This document shows positions 15,843-25,164 of a stretch of 64,000 nucleotides of DNA, one piece after another. The stretch lies in assembly GCF_002288105.1 (NCBI RefSeq), contig NZ_CP016774.1, forward strand, positions 1,178,001 through 1,242,000, written 5' to 3'. The notes below the pieces were generated by a model. That model did not search any database and was not told the DNA's origin. It saw only the letters and a list, made by a program, of their open reading frames with translations. This stretch comes from Candidatus Planktophila versatilis. GTDB taxonomy: Bacteria; Actinomycetota; Actinomycetes; Nanopelagicales; Nanopelagicaceae. The position numbers and the translations under genes were made by a program. Within the stretch, counting starts at the first letter, position 1, and every line of letters begins with the position of its first letter.

Positions 15843-16658
15843 TTAGGTTGCTGATTCGAACCCTTGCACCAATCTCCAGCGCGAAACAAGCTTTTCATAG
15901 CCTTGTCCGGCGATGGAGCCGTCGGCTGCTGCCAATCCAGACAAACTGTGCGCAACATCTTCGATCGAAGTATCGTCATCAAGACCATCTTTACCTTGTG
16001 CTCGAAGTGAAGTATCAAGGTATGCGGCCAAGCCTCCGTAATCTAACTCCACCAGTGACTCTGGGTGAAAGAGTTCGAGCCAATCGAGTAAATTCTCTAT
16101 CTCTCCTTCAACTGGGCCTTGGCCAAATGCACCCAAGACAATTTCATGCGAACTCATTGCGCGTTCGCGAGCTTTAGCCATTGTTGTTCGCGCAAATGAG
16201 AATGGTCCATCATCATCTTCCCCGCGCACCCGTTCTTCTGGCGTAAAAAGTGAGAACCAGCGCGGTGGGATTACCCATGTCTCGGTGATGATATGCGGAA
16301 CTCGATCTTCAATGAGATCTACACCTGTTGTGATTACTTCTTCCAGGGCCGATGAGATAAAAAATGGAGTAATTGAGGATGGCAGTGATTCTTTAAAGTC
16401 ATCAAGTGCTGCCCAGCAACGGGTTGCAGTTGACCATGGTGATACATATCGAATGTCTTTGATATCTAATACATGCGCACCATCGGGGCGACCTGCTGGT
16501 GGTTCTGGAAATACTAGTCGGCGAAGTGCGAGCGCTTGCTCTTCTTTGCGAGTATCGGTATTTGCATCAATGCTCTGCCAACGAAGACGGTCGAGGGAAT
16601 CAAATGCGGAAAGAGGTTCGTAGATGCGCAGGGATGCGACATACGGTGTTGGTCTCAC
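15843..16658 (-). CDS. Conserved actinobacterial protein of unknown function
   Basis: A 271-aa soluble acidic protein starting with GTG. The opening RPTPYVASLRIYEPLSAF and a central TETWVIPPRWFSLFTPEER recall a conserved actinobacterial family found beside bldC, but no enzymatic motif is recognised. It has no signal peptide or membrane segment. TAGACT seven bases upstream supports the GTG start, and a perfect 7-bp dyad spans the -10 and start region. It ends 117 bases before bldC. Confidence 0.7.
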   Translation of the reverse strand: MRPTPYVASLRIYEPLSAFDSLDRLRWQSIDANTDTRKEEQALALRRLVFPEPPAGRPDGAHVLDIKDIRYVSPWSTATRCWAALDDFKESLPSSITPFFISSALEEVITTGVDLIEDRVPHIITETWVIPPRWFSLFTPEERVRGEDDDGPFSFARTTMAKARERAMSSHEIVLGAFGQGPVEGEIENLLDWLELFHPESLVELDYGGLAAYLDTSLRAQGKDGLDDDTSIEDVAHSLSGLAAADGSIAGQGYEKLVSRWRLVQGFESAT

Positions 16659-16674
16659 ATAGAAGAGTCTATGT
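16657..16674. promoter_or_regulatory. Dyad over the promoter and start of the unknown gene
   Basis: ACATAGA-AGAG-TCTATGT, two perfect 7-bp arms with a 4-bp spacer. It covers the -10 TAGACT (16666-16671, minus strand), the transcription start and the first bases of the GTG. This placement suits a repressor site; an RNA hairpin is the alternative. Confidence 0.35.
16666..16671 (-). promoter_or_regulatory. -10 element of the conserved unknown gene
   Basis: TAGACT with seven bases to the GTG at 16658; leaderless arrangement, lying within the 18-bp dyad. Confidence 0.45.
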
Positions 16675-16685
16675 AGAAAAACTAC

Positions 16686-16862
16686 TTATGCGCGAGGGAT
16701 GTAATTTCCTTCAGCAAACGGATCGTCATCCTCTTGATTTTGCTGGCTCGGAGTATCGCCATGAAGTTCTTTGGCAAGGCGATCGAGGTCCATCTCCTGA
16801 GAGTTGTACTTTAAATCGCGAGCGACTTTGGTCTGCTTTGCTTTTGCACGGCCGCGACCCAT
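16686..16862 (-). CDS. DUF3073-family small protein
   Basis: A 58-aa protein beginning MGRGRAKAKQTKVARDLKY and continuing with an acidic half (NSQEMDLDRLAKELHG, then DDDPFAEG). The MGRGRAKAKQTKVAR start and SQEMDLDRLAKEL core are the signature of actinobacterial DUF3073, whose function is unknown. AAGGAGG lies upstream at good spacing. In Streptomyces and relatives it sits directly behind purM; here a membrane protein gene separates them. Confidence 0.85.
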   Translation of the reverse strand: MGRGRAKAKQTKVARDLKYNSQEMDLDRLAKELHGDTPSQQNQEDDDPFAEGNYIPRA

Positions 16863-16904
16863 GGGCGACCTCCTTACGAATATCTAGCGTGTCAGACGCG
16901 TAGG

Positions 16905-18275
16905 TTATCGCGCCTTGGCACTTGACTCCAAAGCCACCGCAAATGAGCGCGTTTTAGCCTTGTGGCGCAGGGCGAAGTAGCCCATTACCTGTAAGAACAG
17001 GCTCAAAGACATTGTCGGGATACGGAAACGGTGATCTCCAATGGTGCCCATGGAGATGAGCCAAGAGATGACGACCGGGATACCGGTGAGCCAGGCGATA
17101 TTGGCATAGATGCCCTTCATGGAACGCAGCCAGAAGAAACCAATAAAGAAGAGTGAGATGCAGCCGACTACCCAGAAGAATGAAATACCTTTGCCGACAG
17201 ATTTGTAGACCAGATCATTTCCCGATTGGCTACCGCGTGCGATATCCATAATTGGATTGACCTTGAGCCAAGGGTTGCGCGCCATCGTTCCATTTCCAAG
17301 TGGACCAGACCACGGAGTCCAGTAGTACCAACCCTTCTTCACAAATAGCTTTCCAGCCTTTACTGGATTTGCGGCATACCACTTGATCACACACTTAACG
17401 ACATCGTTATCTGAAACCGTTGTTGCCGGTGGAACTGGATCACATGGCACATCTGGGCCAGTATGGGAATATCCACCCGTTGTTTGTGGACCAGCACCAA
17501 TCCTCATGGTCACACCTAAGTTTGTTGAGATGACAGCTTTATCAATAGATGCAATGTTGCGTTGAATAAGGATTGCTGGCGCAATTGCCATTACTCCAAT
17601 AACGCCCACAAGAATTAGGGCCTGCACTTTGCGGCTCTTAGACATCAGCGCCCACACCACTGCGATAACAATTGAGGTCAGAAGCCAACGCGGTTGCATA
17701 AATGTTGCAAGGGCTGAAAAGCCACCCACGCCTAGAACTCGAATTACCAAACGGCGATCATTAGGACTCTGCAAAGATTTGATAATCAGACCCACAACCA
17801 TCAACATGCATGCTGCAATAGGGCTCTCATAACCCACTGCCATCGAACTTAGGGAAAGAGTGGGATTAATGGCGAGAATGATTCCGATGAGAAATAGATA
17901 AGGGCGCAATTTAGTATCGCGAAGTTGCTTAACAAAGTAGTAGCTGGCATAGGCATAGAAGAGGGTCTGCGTAATTGAAATGAGCCAAATTATTTGTGTG
18001 ACTGATATCTTCGCTAAGCCCCACAGCAGTATGGGATATCCGGCTGGCCAGTAGGAAAGAATGCTCTTATCCGATAGATAACCATCTGCAAGAAGTCCAT
18101 CAACGCCGCTGAAGTAATTTTCACCATCTGCGCCAAGCCACCCACCATTAGGGGTGTTAATCATCGTGATTAACTTGATGAGAAATCCAAGAACCGGAAT
18201 CGCAATGATGTAGAAATTAACGTTCTTACTTTTCTTCACTTGTTGTTGACGGGCCATCTTTGACTTACTTGCCAT
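16905..18275 (-). CDS. Polytopic GT-C-like membrane glycosyltransferase
   Basis: A 456-aa protein with about ten hydrophobic helices. After the first helix is a short extracytoplasmic loop with GADGENYFSGVDGLLADGY, in the position where GT39/GT83-type enzymes carry their catalytic acidic residues, followed by YWPAGYPILLWGL, which resembles the PPLYPLL motif. A soluble loop near residues 255-330 includes TGGYSHTGPDVPCD. This fits a lipid-linked-sugar-dependent mannosyl- or arabinosyl-type transferase, but the family call is by topology and loop only. It starts five bases after purM and looks co-transcribed with the purine genes, an odd placement. Confidence 0.65.
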   Translation of the reverse strand: MASKSKMARQQQVKKSKNVNFYIIAIPVLGFLIKLITMINTPNGGWLGADGENYFSGVDGLLADGYLSDKSILSYWPAGYPILLWGLAKISVTQIIWLISITQTLFYAYASYYFVKQLRDTKLRPYLFLIGIILAINPTLSLSSMAVGYESPIAACMLMVVGLIIKSLQSPNDRRLVIRVLGVGGFSALATFMQPRWLLTSIVIAVVWALMSKSRKVQALILVGVIGVMAIAPAILIQRNIASIDKAVISTNLGVTMRIGAGPQTTGGYSHTGPDVPCDPVPPATTVSDNDVVKCVIKWYAANPVKAGKLFVKKGWYYWTPWSGPLGNGTMARNPWLKVNPIMDIARGSQSGNDLVYKSVGKGISFFWVVGCISLFFIGFFWLRSMKGIYANIAWLTGIPVVISWLISMGTIGDHRFRIPTMSLSLFLQVMGYFALRHKAKTRSFAVALESSAKAR

Positions 18276-18280
18276 TGAAT

Positions 18281-19339
18281 TTATCCTTTGTACTCAGAGA
18301 CCAAGTATGAACGTGGGGCATCATTATCTTGAGCAGGCTCAACGATTCCCGCAATCCAGGCCGACATTCCACGAGCTGCGAGCGAGCGAATAACCAGGTC
18401 ACCAATGGTTGGATCAACGATGGCGCTCATGCCAATGCCACAATTCCAGGTGCGTTCCATATCTGCTTGGGGCACCGATGCAGATTCTGCTAAAAACCGT
18501 GTTGCTATCGGTAGCGACCAAGTAGAACGGTCATATCGCGCACGTAACCCAGCCGGAATAACGCGCGCAGTGTTATCGGCTATTCCCCCACCAGTGATGT
18601 GGCTAAAAGTGCGTAGCTTTTCTCCTTGAGCCTTAATCAGCGCTAAACAATCAAGTGTGTAAATTTCAGTAGGATTCAGCAGGACTTCTCCTAGCGTGGC
18701 AGGTAATCCTTCATATTTCTTATTGAGATCAAGTTTCTGTGAGCTCAGAATGTGGCGAATCAGTGAATACCCATTTGCATGAAAGCCACTTGCCGGCATT
18801 GCGATAATCAAATCTCCACTTTTAACTCGCTCGGCACTTAATTGTTTCTCGGCATCGACCACACCGGTTGCCGCGCCTGCAATATCAAACTCATCTTCAT
18901 CAAGTAGGCCAGGGTGTTCAGCGGTTTCACCGCCGATGAGGGCAGTTCCTGACTTCTGGCATCCGCGTGCTATTCCGGCAACGATATCTGCAATTCGTTC
19001 GGGAATTACTTTGCCAACTGCGATGTAGTCAGTCATAAATAGGGGTTCTGCCCCGCAGACAACAAGGTCATCAACAACCATCGCAACTAGGTCTTCACCA
19101 ATGGTGTCGTACTTTCCTAATTGGCGAGCAATCTCAGTTTTTGTCCCAACGCCATCTGTCGATGTTGCAAGAAGTGGCTGCTTCATGCCTTTGAGCGCAG
19201 ATGCATCGAAGAGTCCAGCAAATCCGCCAATGCCACCCATTACCTCTGGGCGCGAAGCGCGCGCAATGGATGCCTTCATTAATTCAACTGCGCGATCTCC
19301 AGCATCAATATCAACACCAGCATCTTTATATGTTGCCAC
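18281..19339 (-). CDS. purM: Phosphoribosylformylglycinamidine cyclo-ligase (AIR synthetase)
   Basis: Closes FGAM to AIR with ATP in purine synthesis; cytoplasmic, 352 aa. The ATP-binding start GGIGGFAGLFD is near residues 36-46, with STDGVGTKTEIARQ near 61-74 and a GMS-containing C-terminal AIRS domain. It overlaps the purF stop by one base (TAATG type), so the two are translationally coupled. Confidence 0.97.
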   Translation of the reverse strand: MATYKDAGVDIDAGDRAVELMKASIARASRPEVMGGIGGFAGLFDASALKGMKQPLLATSTDGVGTKTEIARQLGKYDTIGEDLVAMVVDDLVVCGAEPLFMTDYIAVGKVIPERIADIVAGIARGCQKSGTALIGGETAEHPGLLDEDEFDIAGAATGVVDAEKQLSAERVKSGDLIIAMPASGFHANGYSLIRHILSSQKLDLNKKYEGLPATLGEVLLNPTEIYTLDCLALIKAQGEKLRTFSHITGGGIADNTARVIPAGLRARYDRSTWSLPIATRFLAESASVPQADMERTWNCGIGMSAIVDPTIGDLVIRSLAARGMSAWIAGIVEPAQDNDAPRSYLVSEYKG

Positions 19340-20811
19340 TACTTATGAACCTCTGTGATTTCTAGGCGCATCTTTCCTTCAGACATATCTGTTGGAATTG
19401 CGATGGGATAGTTACCAGAAAAACATGCAGTACATAACTTATCTTCGGCGACATTTGTGGCTTCAATCAGGCCTGCTTCAGAGACATAGGCCAGTGAATC
19501 GGCGCCGATGGAGCGGCGAATTTCTTCGACTTCTAAGCCGCTAGCAATGAGTTCGGCGCGGGTAGCAAAATCAATTCCATAGAAGCAGGGCCATTTCACA
19601 GGTGGGGAAGAGATGCGCACATGGATTTCCAGGGCTCCCGCTTCGCGCAACATGCGAACAAGTGCGCGTTGGGTATTTCCACGGACAATTGAGTCATCGA
19701 CAACGATGATGCGCTTACCTTCAATGATTTCGCGAAGTGGATTAAGTTTTAATCGAATTCCAAGCTGGCGAATTGTCTGTGATGGCTGAATAAATGTTCG
19801 CCCCACATAGGAGTTTTTCACCAGGCCAAGGCCATAGGGAATTCCAGATTGCTTTGCATAACCAATTGCTGCTGGTGTTCCAGATTCAGGAACTGGAATA
19901 ACTAGATCAGCATCGACTGGAGCCTCGATGGCTAAGCGCTGACCAATACGTCCGCGCACAGCGTGAATACCCTGGCCAGCAATTGTTGTGTCAGGACGAG
20001 CTAGATAGACGTATTCAAAGATGCAACCTTTGGGATCAGGAGTTGCCCACATCTGCGAGCGAATTCCATCTTCATTGATTGCAAGAAATTCACCGGGTTC
20101 AACTTCTCGAACAAATGCAGCACCAACAATATCCAGGGCGGCAGATTCAGATGCAACTACCCAACCGCGTTCGAGTTTGCCAATTACAAGTGGTCGAACA
20201 CCATGGCGATCACGTGCTGCATACAAGGTGTGTTCATCCATAAAGACGAGTGAGAAAGCACCTTCAAGTTTTGGCAAGACTGCAAGTGCACTGGCTTCCA
20301 CATTTTTCTCATCTTGCAGACCAATCAGGGCGGTCATAATTTCAGTATCTGTTGTGGCACCGCGTTCATTCTTTGAAAGGTTTGTCTCTAACTTTTGCAC
20401 GATCTCTGCAAGTGAGCCGGTATTTGTCAGATTTCCATTATGTGCAAGAGCTAACGTTCCATACTTCGTTGGTCGAAGTGTGGGCTGGGCATTTACCCAG
20501 GTACTAGATCCGGTTGTGCTGTAACGACAATGACCAATAGCAAGATTGCCAACAAGTGAAGCGAGATCGGTCTCAGTAAATACCTGGGAAACAAGACCCA
20601 TATCCTTATAAATCAAGATTCTTTCACCATCAGATGTTGCGATACCTGCTGATTCTTGTCCGCGATGTTGAAGTGCATACAAACCATAGAAGGTGAGCTT
20701 TGCTACCTCTTCACCCGGTGCCCATACTCCAAAAACACCACAGGCATCTTGTGGTCCAAGGTCAGCATCGAGAAGATTGTGATTTAACAATCCATCTGGG
20801 CGCCGGCTCAT
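19339..20811 (-). CDS. purF: Amidophosphoribosyltransferase
   Basis: First committed enzyme of purine synthesis: PRPP plus Gln gives phosphoribosylamine. 490 aa. The Ntn nucleophile is C24 in QDACGVFGV after a 23-residue propeptide. The PRPP loop is IIVVDDSIVRGNTQ. Four cysteines at positions matching the Bacillus 4Fe-4S ligands are visible: GCIFEYVY, KWPCFYG, and the two in CTACFSG. This is therefore the propeptide-bearing, iron-sulfur form. It overlaps the sterol-carrier-like gene by four bases. Confidence 0.97.
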   Translation of the reverse strand: MSRRPDGLLNHNLLDADLGPQDACGVFGVWAPGEEVAKLTFYGLYALQHRGQESAGIATSDGERILIYKDMGLVSQVFTETDLASLVGNLAIGHCRYSTTGSSTWVNAQPTLRPTKYGTLALAHNGNLTNTGSLAEIVQKLETNLSKNERGATTDTEIMTALIGLQDEKNVEASALAVLPKLEGAFSLVFMDEHTLYAARDRHGVRPLVIGKLERGWVVASESAALDIVGAAFVREVEPGEFLAINEDGIRSQMWATPDPKGCIFEYVYLARPDTTIAGQGIHAVRGRIGQRLAIEAPVDADLVIPVPESGTPAAIGYAKQSGIPYGLGLVKNSYVGRTFIQPSQTIRQLGIRLKLNPLREIIEGKRIIVVDDSIVRGNTQRALVRMLREAGALEIHVRISSPPVKWPCFYGIDFATRAELIASGLEVEEIRRSIGADSLAYVSEAGLIEATNVAEDKLCTACFSGNYPIAIPTDMSEGKMRLEITEVHK

Positions 20812-21104
20812 GGCGCAATCTTAAGCGGTAGAAGTGAAGTGAGGTCTGCTCGAACACCTGAGGCAATAATCAAACCTGCTGCCATTGCATCGGCCCAGGT
20901 GCGCTCTCCATGTGCGAGTGCGAGCCAGGTCTGGGCATCCATCTCAATCACATTAGCTGGAGTTCCTCGCGTATGCGTGGGGCCATCACCGCATTGCACC
21001 GCGGCATAGGGAGGAACCCGCACTTCTATCGCGCGCCCTGGCGAGCGTTCGGTCAGAAGTGCAAGCGTTGCTTTCACTTCTTGAAGAACAACTGGGTCGC
21101 GCAT
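20808..21104 (-). CDS. Sterol-carrier-family (bacterial SCP ortholog) protein
   Basis: A 98-aa protein. It has EVRVPPYAAVQCGDGPTHTRGTPANVIEMDAQTWLALA and a Trp-Ala-Asp-Ala helix (ERTWADAMAAG), the features of the short actinobacterial SCP2-like family usually found between purL and purF. The domain is thought to bind a hydrophobic ligand, but no function is established. It sits six bases after purL and overlaps purF by four. Confidence 0.8.
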   Translation of the reverse strand: MRDPVVLQEVKATLALLTERSPGRAIEVRVPPYAAVQCGDGPTHTRGTPANVIEMDAQTWLALAHGERTWADAMAAGLIIASGVRADLTSLLPLKIAP

Positions 21105-21110
21105 AACAAA

Positions 21111-23342
21111 TTAGCCAAACAACTTCGGAAAGGTTTGCGTGTGTGCGGTGTGCAGTTCAGCTAGCGTAATAGCTGCGCCATTGATAACAAGAGCATCTCC
21201 ACCAGTCACACCAATCTTTGTCAGTGCAATCTTCTGCGCTGCTGCCTCACTTGTGAGTGCCTTGGTTTGGGCGGGATCAATTGCCACAACAACGCGACCT
21301 GGGCTCTCACTCAACAGTGATATTCCAACATTCTCCAATTGGATTGTTGCACCTATGTGATGGCGCAGCACCATCTCTGTCAGTGTTGCCGCTAAGCCGC
21401 CCTGGCTTAAGTCATGAGCTGCAGTAAATATCTTCTTTGTGCGACCTGCAACAAGAAGTTCTATCAGTTGCATTTCGCGTTGAAGATCTGCAATCGGTGC
21501 AATACCTCCACGTTGATTATGCAGATATGCCCATTCACTTCCAGCCAAGTCTTCCTTTGTTTCACCAAGTAGGTAGAGATCAAGACCAGCGCGATCAAAT
21601 GACATCGGTGTGCGGGTGCGCACATCATCAATGACGCCAAGTACACCAATAACAGGGGTAGGAAGGATTGCAACAGACCCCGTCTGGTTATAAAACGAGA
21701 CGTTTCCACCTGTAATAGGTAGTCCCATCTCTAAACATCCATCTGCTAGCCCACGCACAGATTCAGCAAATTGCCACATCACACCTGGATCTTCCGGTGA
21801 GCCAAAGTTAAGACAGTTGGTCACCGCAAGCGGTTTCGCACCTGCAGTTGCAATATTTCGTGCTGCTTCTGCCAGAGCTAACTTCGCACCCTGGTAAGGA
21901 TTTAAGTAGGACCAATTGGCATTGGCATCAGTTGCAACTGCCACACCCAAGTGAGTCTTCTCATCAATGCGCACCATTCCAGAATCATCAGGTTGCGATT
22001 GAATGGTATTTCCTTGAACATAACGATCGTATTGATTGGTGACCCAAGATTTATCTGCCAAATTTGGAGTTGCTGCCAACTTCAAAATGGTAGCTTTGAT
22101 TTCATCCGGCGTTGATGGAATGGGAACTTTGATTACTTCCTTGGCAACCGCATCAATATAGGCAGGTTGTGCCAGTGGCCGGTTATAGACCGGGCCATCA
22201 TGGGCAACTGTGCGAGGTGGGACATCAACAATGAGTTCGCCGTTCCAGGTAATTTCAAGGTGATTGCCATCGGTGACTTCACCAATGACATTAACTGTGA
22301 CATCCCATTTCTCGCAGATTTCAAGGAAACGTGCAATCTTGCTTGGCTCCACAATTGCGCACATCCGCTCTTGTGATTCAGACATTAAGATTTCTTCTGG
22401 TGAAAGTGATGGGTCGCGAAGCGGAACTTTATCTAACTGCACTTTCATGCCACCTGAGCCACCAGATGCAAGCTCTGAGGTAGCACAAGAAAGTCCCGCA
22501 CCACCCAAATCTTGAATTCCAACAACGAGATCTTCAGCAAATATCTCAAGCGAGCATTCAATCAAGACTTTTTCAACAAAGGGGTCGCCCACCTGAACTG
22601 CCGGACGCTTTGCTGGTCCCTTAGATTCAAATGTCTCTGATGCAAGTACAGATACGCCACCGATTCCATCACCGCCGGTTTTTGCTCCGTAAAGAACTAC
22701 GAGATTGCCGGCACCGGCTGCTTTTGCGAGCTTAATATCGCTATGTTTCATGACGCCTACGCAGAGGGCATTGACCAATGGGTTTCCAATATAAGTTTCA
22801 TCAAAGACAACTTCGCCACCAATATTTGGCAAACCTAAGCAGTTTCCATATCCACCAACACCAGCAATGATTCCAGGTAGTACACGACGAGTATCTGGTG
22901 CATCTGCTGGTCCAAAACGAAGTGGATCCATGATGGCAATTGGGCGTGCACCCATTGTAAGAATGTCACGCACGATTCCACCCACACCAGTAGCAGCTCC
23001 TTGATATGGCTCGATAAATGATGGGTGGTTATGAGATTCAATTTTAAAAGTTACGGCATAACCTTGACCGACATCTACAACGCCAGCATTTTCACCAATA
23101 CCAACCAGGAGCGCATCACTTTTGACTGCCTTCTCGCCAAATTGCTTCAAGTGAACTTTTGATGATTTATACGAACAGTGTTCAGACCACATCACTGAAT
23201 ACATGGCTAGCTCTGAGGAAGTGGGGCGCCGTCCTAGAATCTTTTTAATGCTTGCATATTCATCTGCTTTCAACCCAAGTTCTGCAAAAGGTTGAGTTGC
23301 ATCTGGATTAGCTTGGGCAATAGCAACGGTATCAAGTGCCAT
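21111..23342 (-). CDS. purL: Phosphoribosylformylglycinamidine synthase subunit II
   Basis: The synthetase subunit that turns FGAR, Gln and ATP into FGAM together with PurQ and PurS. 743 aa is the small PurL form that needs both partners, and both are encoded upstream. Visible elements are [15 protein letters not shown] near 47-61 with the catalytic His-Cys, [11 protein letters not shown], the [20 protein letters not shown] substrate loop near 105-124, and the second half with NFGSPEDPG. It overlaps the end of purQ by one base. Confidence 0.97.
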   Translation of the reverse strand: MALDTVAIAQANPDATQPFAELGLKADEYASIKKILGRRPTSSELAMYSVMWSEHCSYKSSKVHLKQFGEKAVKSDALLVGIGENAGVVDVGQGYAVTFKIESHNHPSFIEPYQGAATGVGGIVRDILTMGARPIAIMDPLRFGPADAPDTRRVLPGIIAGVGGYGNCLGLPNIGGEVVFDETYIGNPLVNALCVGVMKHSDIKLAKAAGAGNLVVLYGAKTGGDGIGGVSVLASETFESKGPAKRPAVQVGDPFVEKVLIECSLEIFAEDLVVGIQDLGGAGLSCATSELASGGSGGMKVQLDKVPLRDPSLSPEEILMSESQERMCAIVEPSKIARFLEICEKWDVTVNVIGEVTDGNHLEITWNGELIVDVPPRTVAHDGPVYNRPLAQPAYIDAVAKEVIKVPIPSTPDEIKATILKLAATPNLADKSWVTNQYDRYVQGNTIQSQPDDSGMVRIDEKTHLGVAVATDANANWSYLNPYQGAKLALAEAARNIATAGAKPLAVTNCLNFGSPEDPGVMWQFAESVRGLADGCLEMGLPITGGNVSFYNQTGSVAILPTPVIGVLGVIDDVRTRTPMSFDRAGLDLYLLGETKEDLAGSEWAYLHNQRGGIAPIADLQREMQLIELLVAGRTKKIFTAAHDLSQGGLAATLTEMVLRHHIGATIQLENVGISLLSESPGRVVVAIDPAQTKALTSEAAAQKIALTKIGVTGGDALVINGAAITLAELHTAHTQTFPKLFG

Positions 23343-24010
23343 TAGCCCACCAAAGCTTTCAATACTGAAGTAAAAAAGCCCAAACCATCTGCTGATGGTC
23401 CGGTCAGTGAATCAATTGCATGTTCTGGGTGAGGCATCAGACCGACGACATTCCCACGTGCATTTGTAATGCCGGCAATGAGATTACGAGAACCATTTGG
23501 ATTTTCACCTACATATCGCGCAATGATGCGACCTTCGCTCTCTAACTCTGCCAGGGTCTTGTCATCGCACATATATGCGCCTTCACCATTTTTTAGCGGA
23601 ATCAGAATCTCTTGACCTTGAGCAAAAGAAGAAGTCCATGGGGTGTTTGTATTTTCAATCCTAAGATTCTGGTCGTGACATAGGAAATGTAATTCGTGAT
23701 TACGTGTCAGCGCCCCTGGAATCAAATGTGCTTCAGCAAGTACCTGAAAGCCGTTACAGATACCGAGAAGCGGCATCCCGCCATTAGCTGCATCAATGAT
23801 GGGCTCCATCACTGGCGAAAAGCGCGAGATCGCACCGCAGCGAAGATAGTCACCGTAGGAAAAACCACCCGGAAGAATGACTGCATCTACCCCTTTTAAA
23901 TCGGCATCGTTATGCCACAAAGATATGGCTTCCCCACCTGCGTGACGAACTGCACGGGCCGCATCTCGATCATCGAGAGTTCCCGGAAAAGTAACAACAC
24001 CAATTTTCAT
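23342..24010 (-). CDS. purQ: Phosphoribosylformylglycinamidine synthase subunit I (glutaminase)
   Basis: A class I glutamine amidotransferase feeding ammonia to PurL, 222 aa. The nucleophile elbow is [11 protein letters not shown] near residues 81-91, with its Cys at about 85. The catalytic His and Glu lie in [10 protein letters not shown] near the C-terminus. [17 protein letters not shown] at the start is typical. It begins five bases after purS and overlaps purL by one base. Confidence 0.97.
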   Translation of the reverse strand: MKIGVVTFPGTLDDRDAARAVRHAGGEAISLWHNDADLKGVDAVILPGGFSYGDYLRCGAISRFSPVMEPIIDAANGGMPLLGICNGFQVLAEAHLIPGALTRNHELHFLCHDQNLRIENTNTPWTSSFAQGQEILIPLKNGEGAYMCDDKTLAELESEGRIIARYVGENPNGSRNLIAGITNARGNVVGLMPHPEHAIDSLTGPSADGLGFFTSVLKALVG

Positions 24011-24015
24011 AACTT

Positions 24016-24261
24016 CTACTTCTCCACTCGCACTGTGAAGTTTTCAATCACTGGATTTGATAACAATTTTTCGGCAGCCTTCTCAACTTCGGCAAGCTGA
24101 GTTGGTGTTGGATCCCCATCGACCTCTATTTCAAATCGCTTTCCTTGTCTGACATCTTTGGCAAAGCTAAATCCAAGACGAGGAAGGGCAGCAGCAACGG
24201 CCTTTCCTTGTGGGTCAAGAATTTCGGGCTTTAACATCACATCAACCACGATCTTTGCCAT
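24016..24261 (-). CDS. purS: Phosphoribosylformylglycinamidine synthase subunit PurS
   Basis: An 81-aa structural subunit that lets PurQ and PurL assemble. The family pattern is clear: [22 protein letters not shown], then [15 protein letters not shown], and a helix ending [18 protein letters not shown] lies before the ATG. It sits between purC and purQ, as in other actinobacteria. Confidence 0.95.
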   Translation of the reverse strand: MAKIVVDVMLKPEILDPQGKAVAAALPRLGFSFAKDVRQGKRFEIEVDGDPTPTQLAEVEKAAEKLLSNPVIENFTVRVEK

Positions 24262-24282
24262 TTTTATCTCCCTAGTCTTCTC

Positions 24283-25164
24283 TTAGAACTTACTGCCGGT
24301 AATTCGTTCATATGCATCTTGATAACGTGCTGCTGTCTTCGCAACAATTTCTGCTGGTAGCTCTGGTGGAGGAGATTTCTTATCCCAGCCACTAGAAGTT
24401 AACCAATCGCGTACAAATTGTTTATCAAAAGAAGGTTGTGATTTTCCAGGAGCCCAACCATCAGATTCCCAAAATCTCGATGAATCTGGGGTGAGGGCTT
24501 CATCTCCAAGTGTAATTTCACCCGCCATATTAATTCCAAATTCAAATTTAGTATCGGCCAGAATGATGCCACGCCCACGTGCGAAATCGGCTGCAGTGTC
24601 ATAGAGAGCAAGAGTAAGCCGGCGAAGATCTTCGGCCGCTTCTGCTCCGACTATTTTTTGCGCGCTCTGGAAATCTATATTGATATCGTGATCGCCTACT
24701 TCAGCTTTTGTTGCTGGCGTGAAAATGCTTGCTGGCAGGGCTGAACCATCTAATAACCCTGCTGGAAGTGGGTTCCCGCACACTTCTTGGTTGGTGTTGT
24801 ATTCCACCAGCCCGCTGCCAGTCAGATATCCACGGGCCACACATTCAATGGCAAACATTTCAAGCGGTTGCACAATAACTGCGCGATCTGCAACAGACTC
24901 GGGTACCTCATCAGAGATGACATGGTTAGGAACGATGTCGGCAAGTAATTCAAACCAGAAGAGTGAGAGTTGAGTCAGGATCGCACCCTTATTAGGAATA
25001 GTCGTTGGTAGTACCCAATCGAAAGCTGAAATGCGATCGGATGCTACGAGCAGAATTTCCCCAGAATCATTGGAATATAAGTCGCGGACTTTTCCGGTGC
25101 GAAGGTGGTTCCAACCCTCAATCGATGGTGCTGGCGGCGGGCCAGCTACACCGAAGCCGCTCAC
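24283..25164 (-). CDS. purC: SAICAR synthetase
   Basis: Joins CAIR and aspartate with ATP to give SAICAR. 293 aa, a single-function PurC. Motifs are LRTGKVRDLYSND near 22-34, LVASDRISAFDWVLPTTIPNKG near 41-62, the RGYLTGSG substrate loop, and LADTKFEFGI. It starts four bases inside the end of purB, so the two genes are translationally coupled. Confidence 0.97.
   Translation of the reverse strand: MSGFGVAGPPPAPSIEGWNHLRTGKVRDLYSNDSGEILLVASDRISAFDWVLPTTIPNKGAILTQLSLFWFELLADIVPNHVISDEVPESVADRAVIVQPLEMFAIECVARGYLTGSGLVEYNTNQEVCGNPLPAGLLDGSALPASIFTPATKAEVGDHDINIDFQSAQKIVGAEAAEDLRRLTLALYDTAADFARGRGIILADTKFEFGINMAGEITLGDEALTPDSSRFWESDGWAPGKSQPSFDKQFVRDWLTSSGWDKKSPPPELPAEIVAKTAARYQDAYERITGSKF

Noticed and set aside
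15722-16018. A 98-codon minus-strand ORF upstream of bldC
   Set aside because: It overlaps most of the 3' part of the conserved unknown gene in another frame and has no family-like features; it is a shadow.
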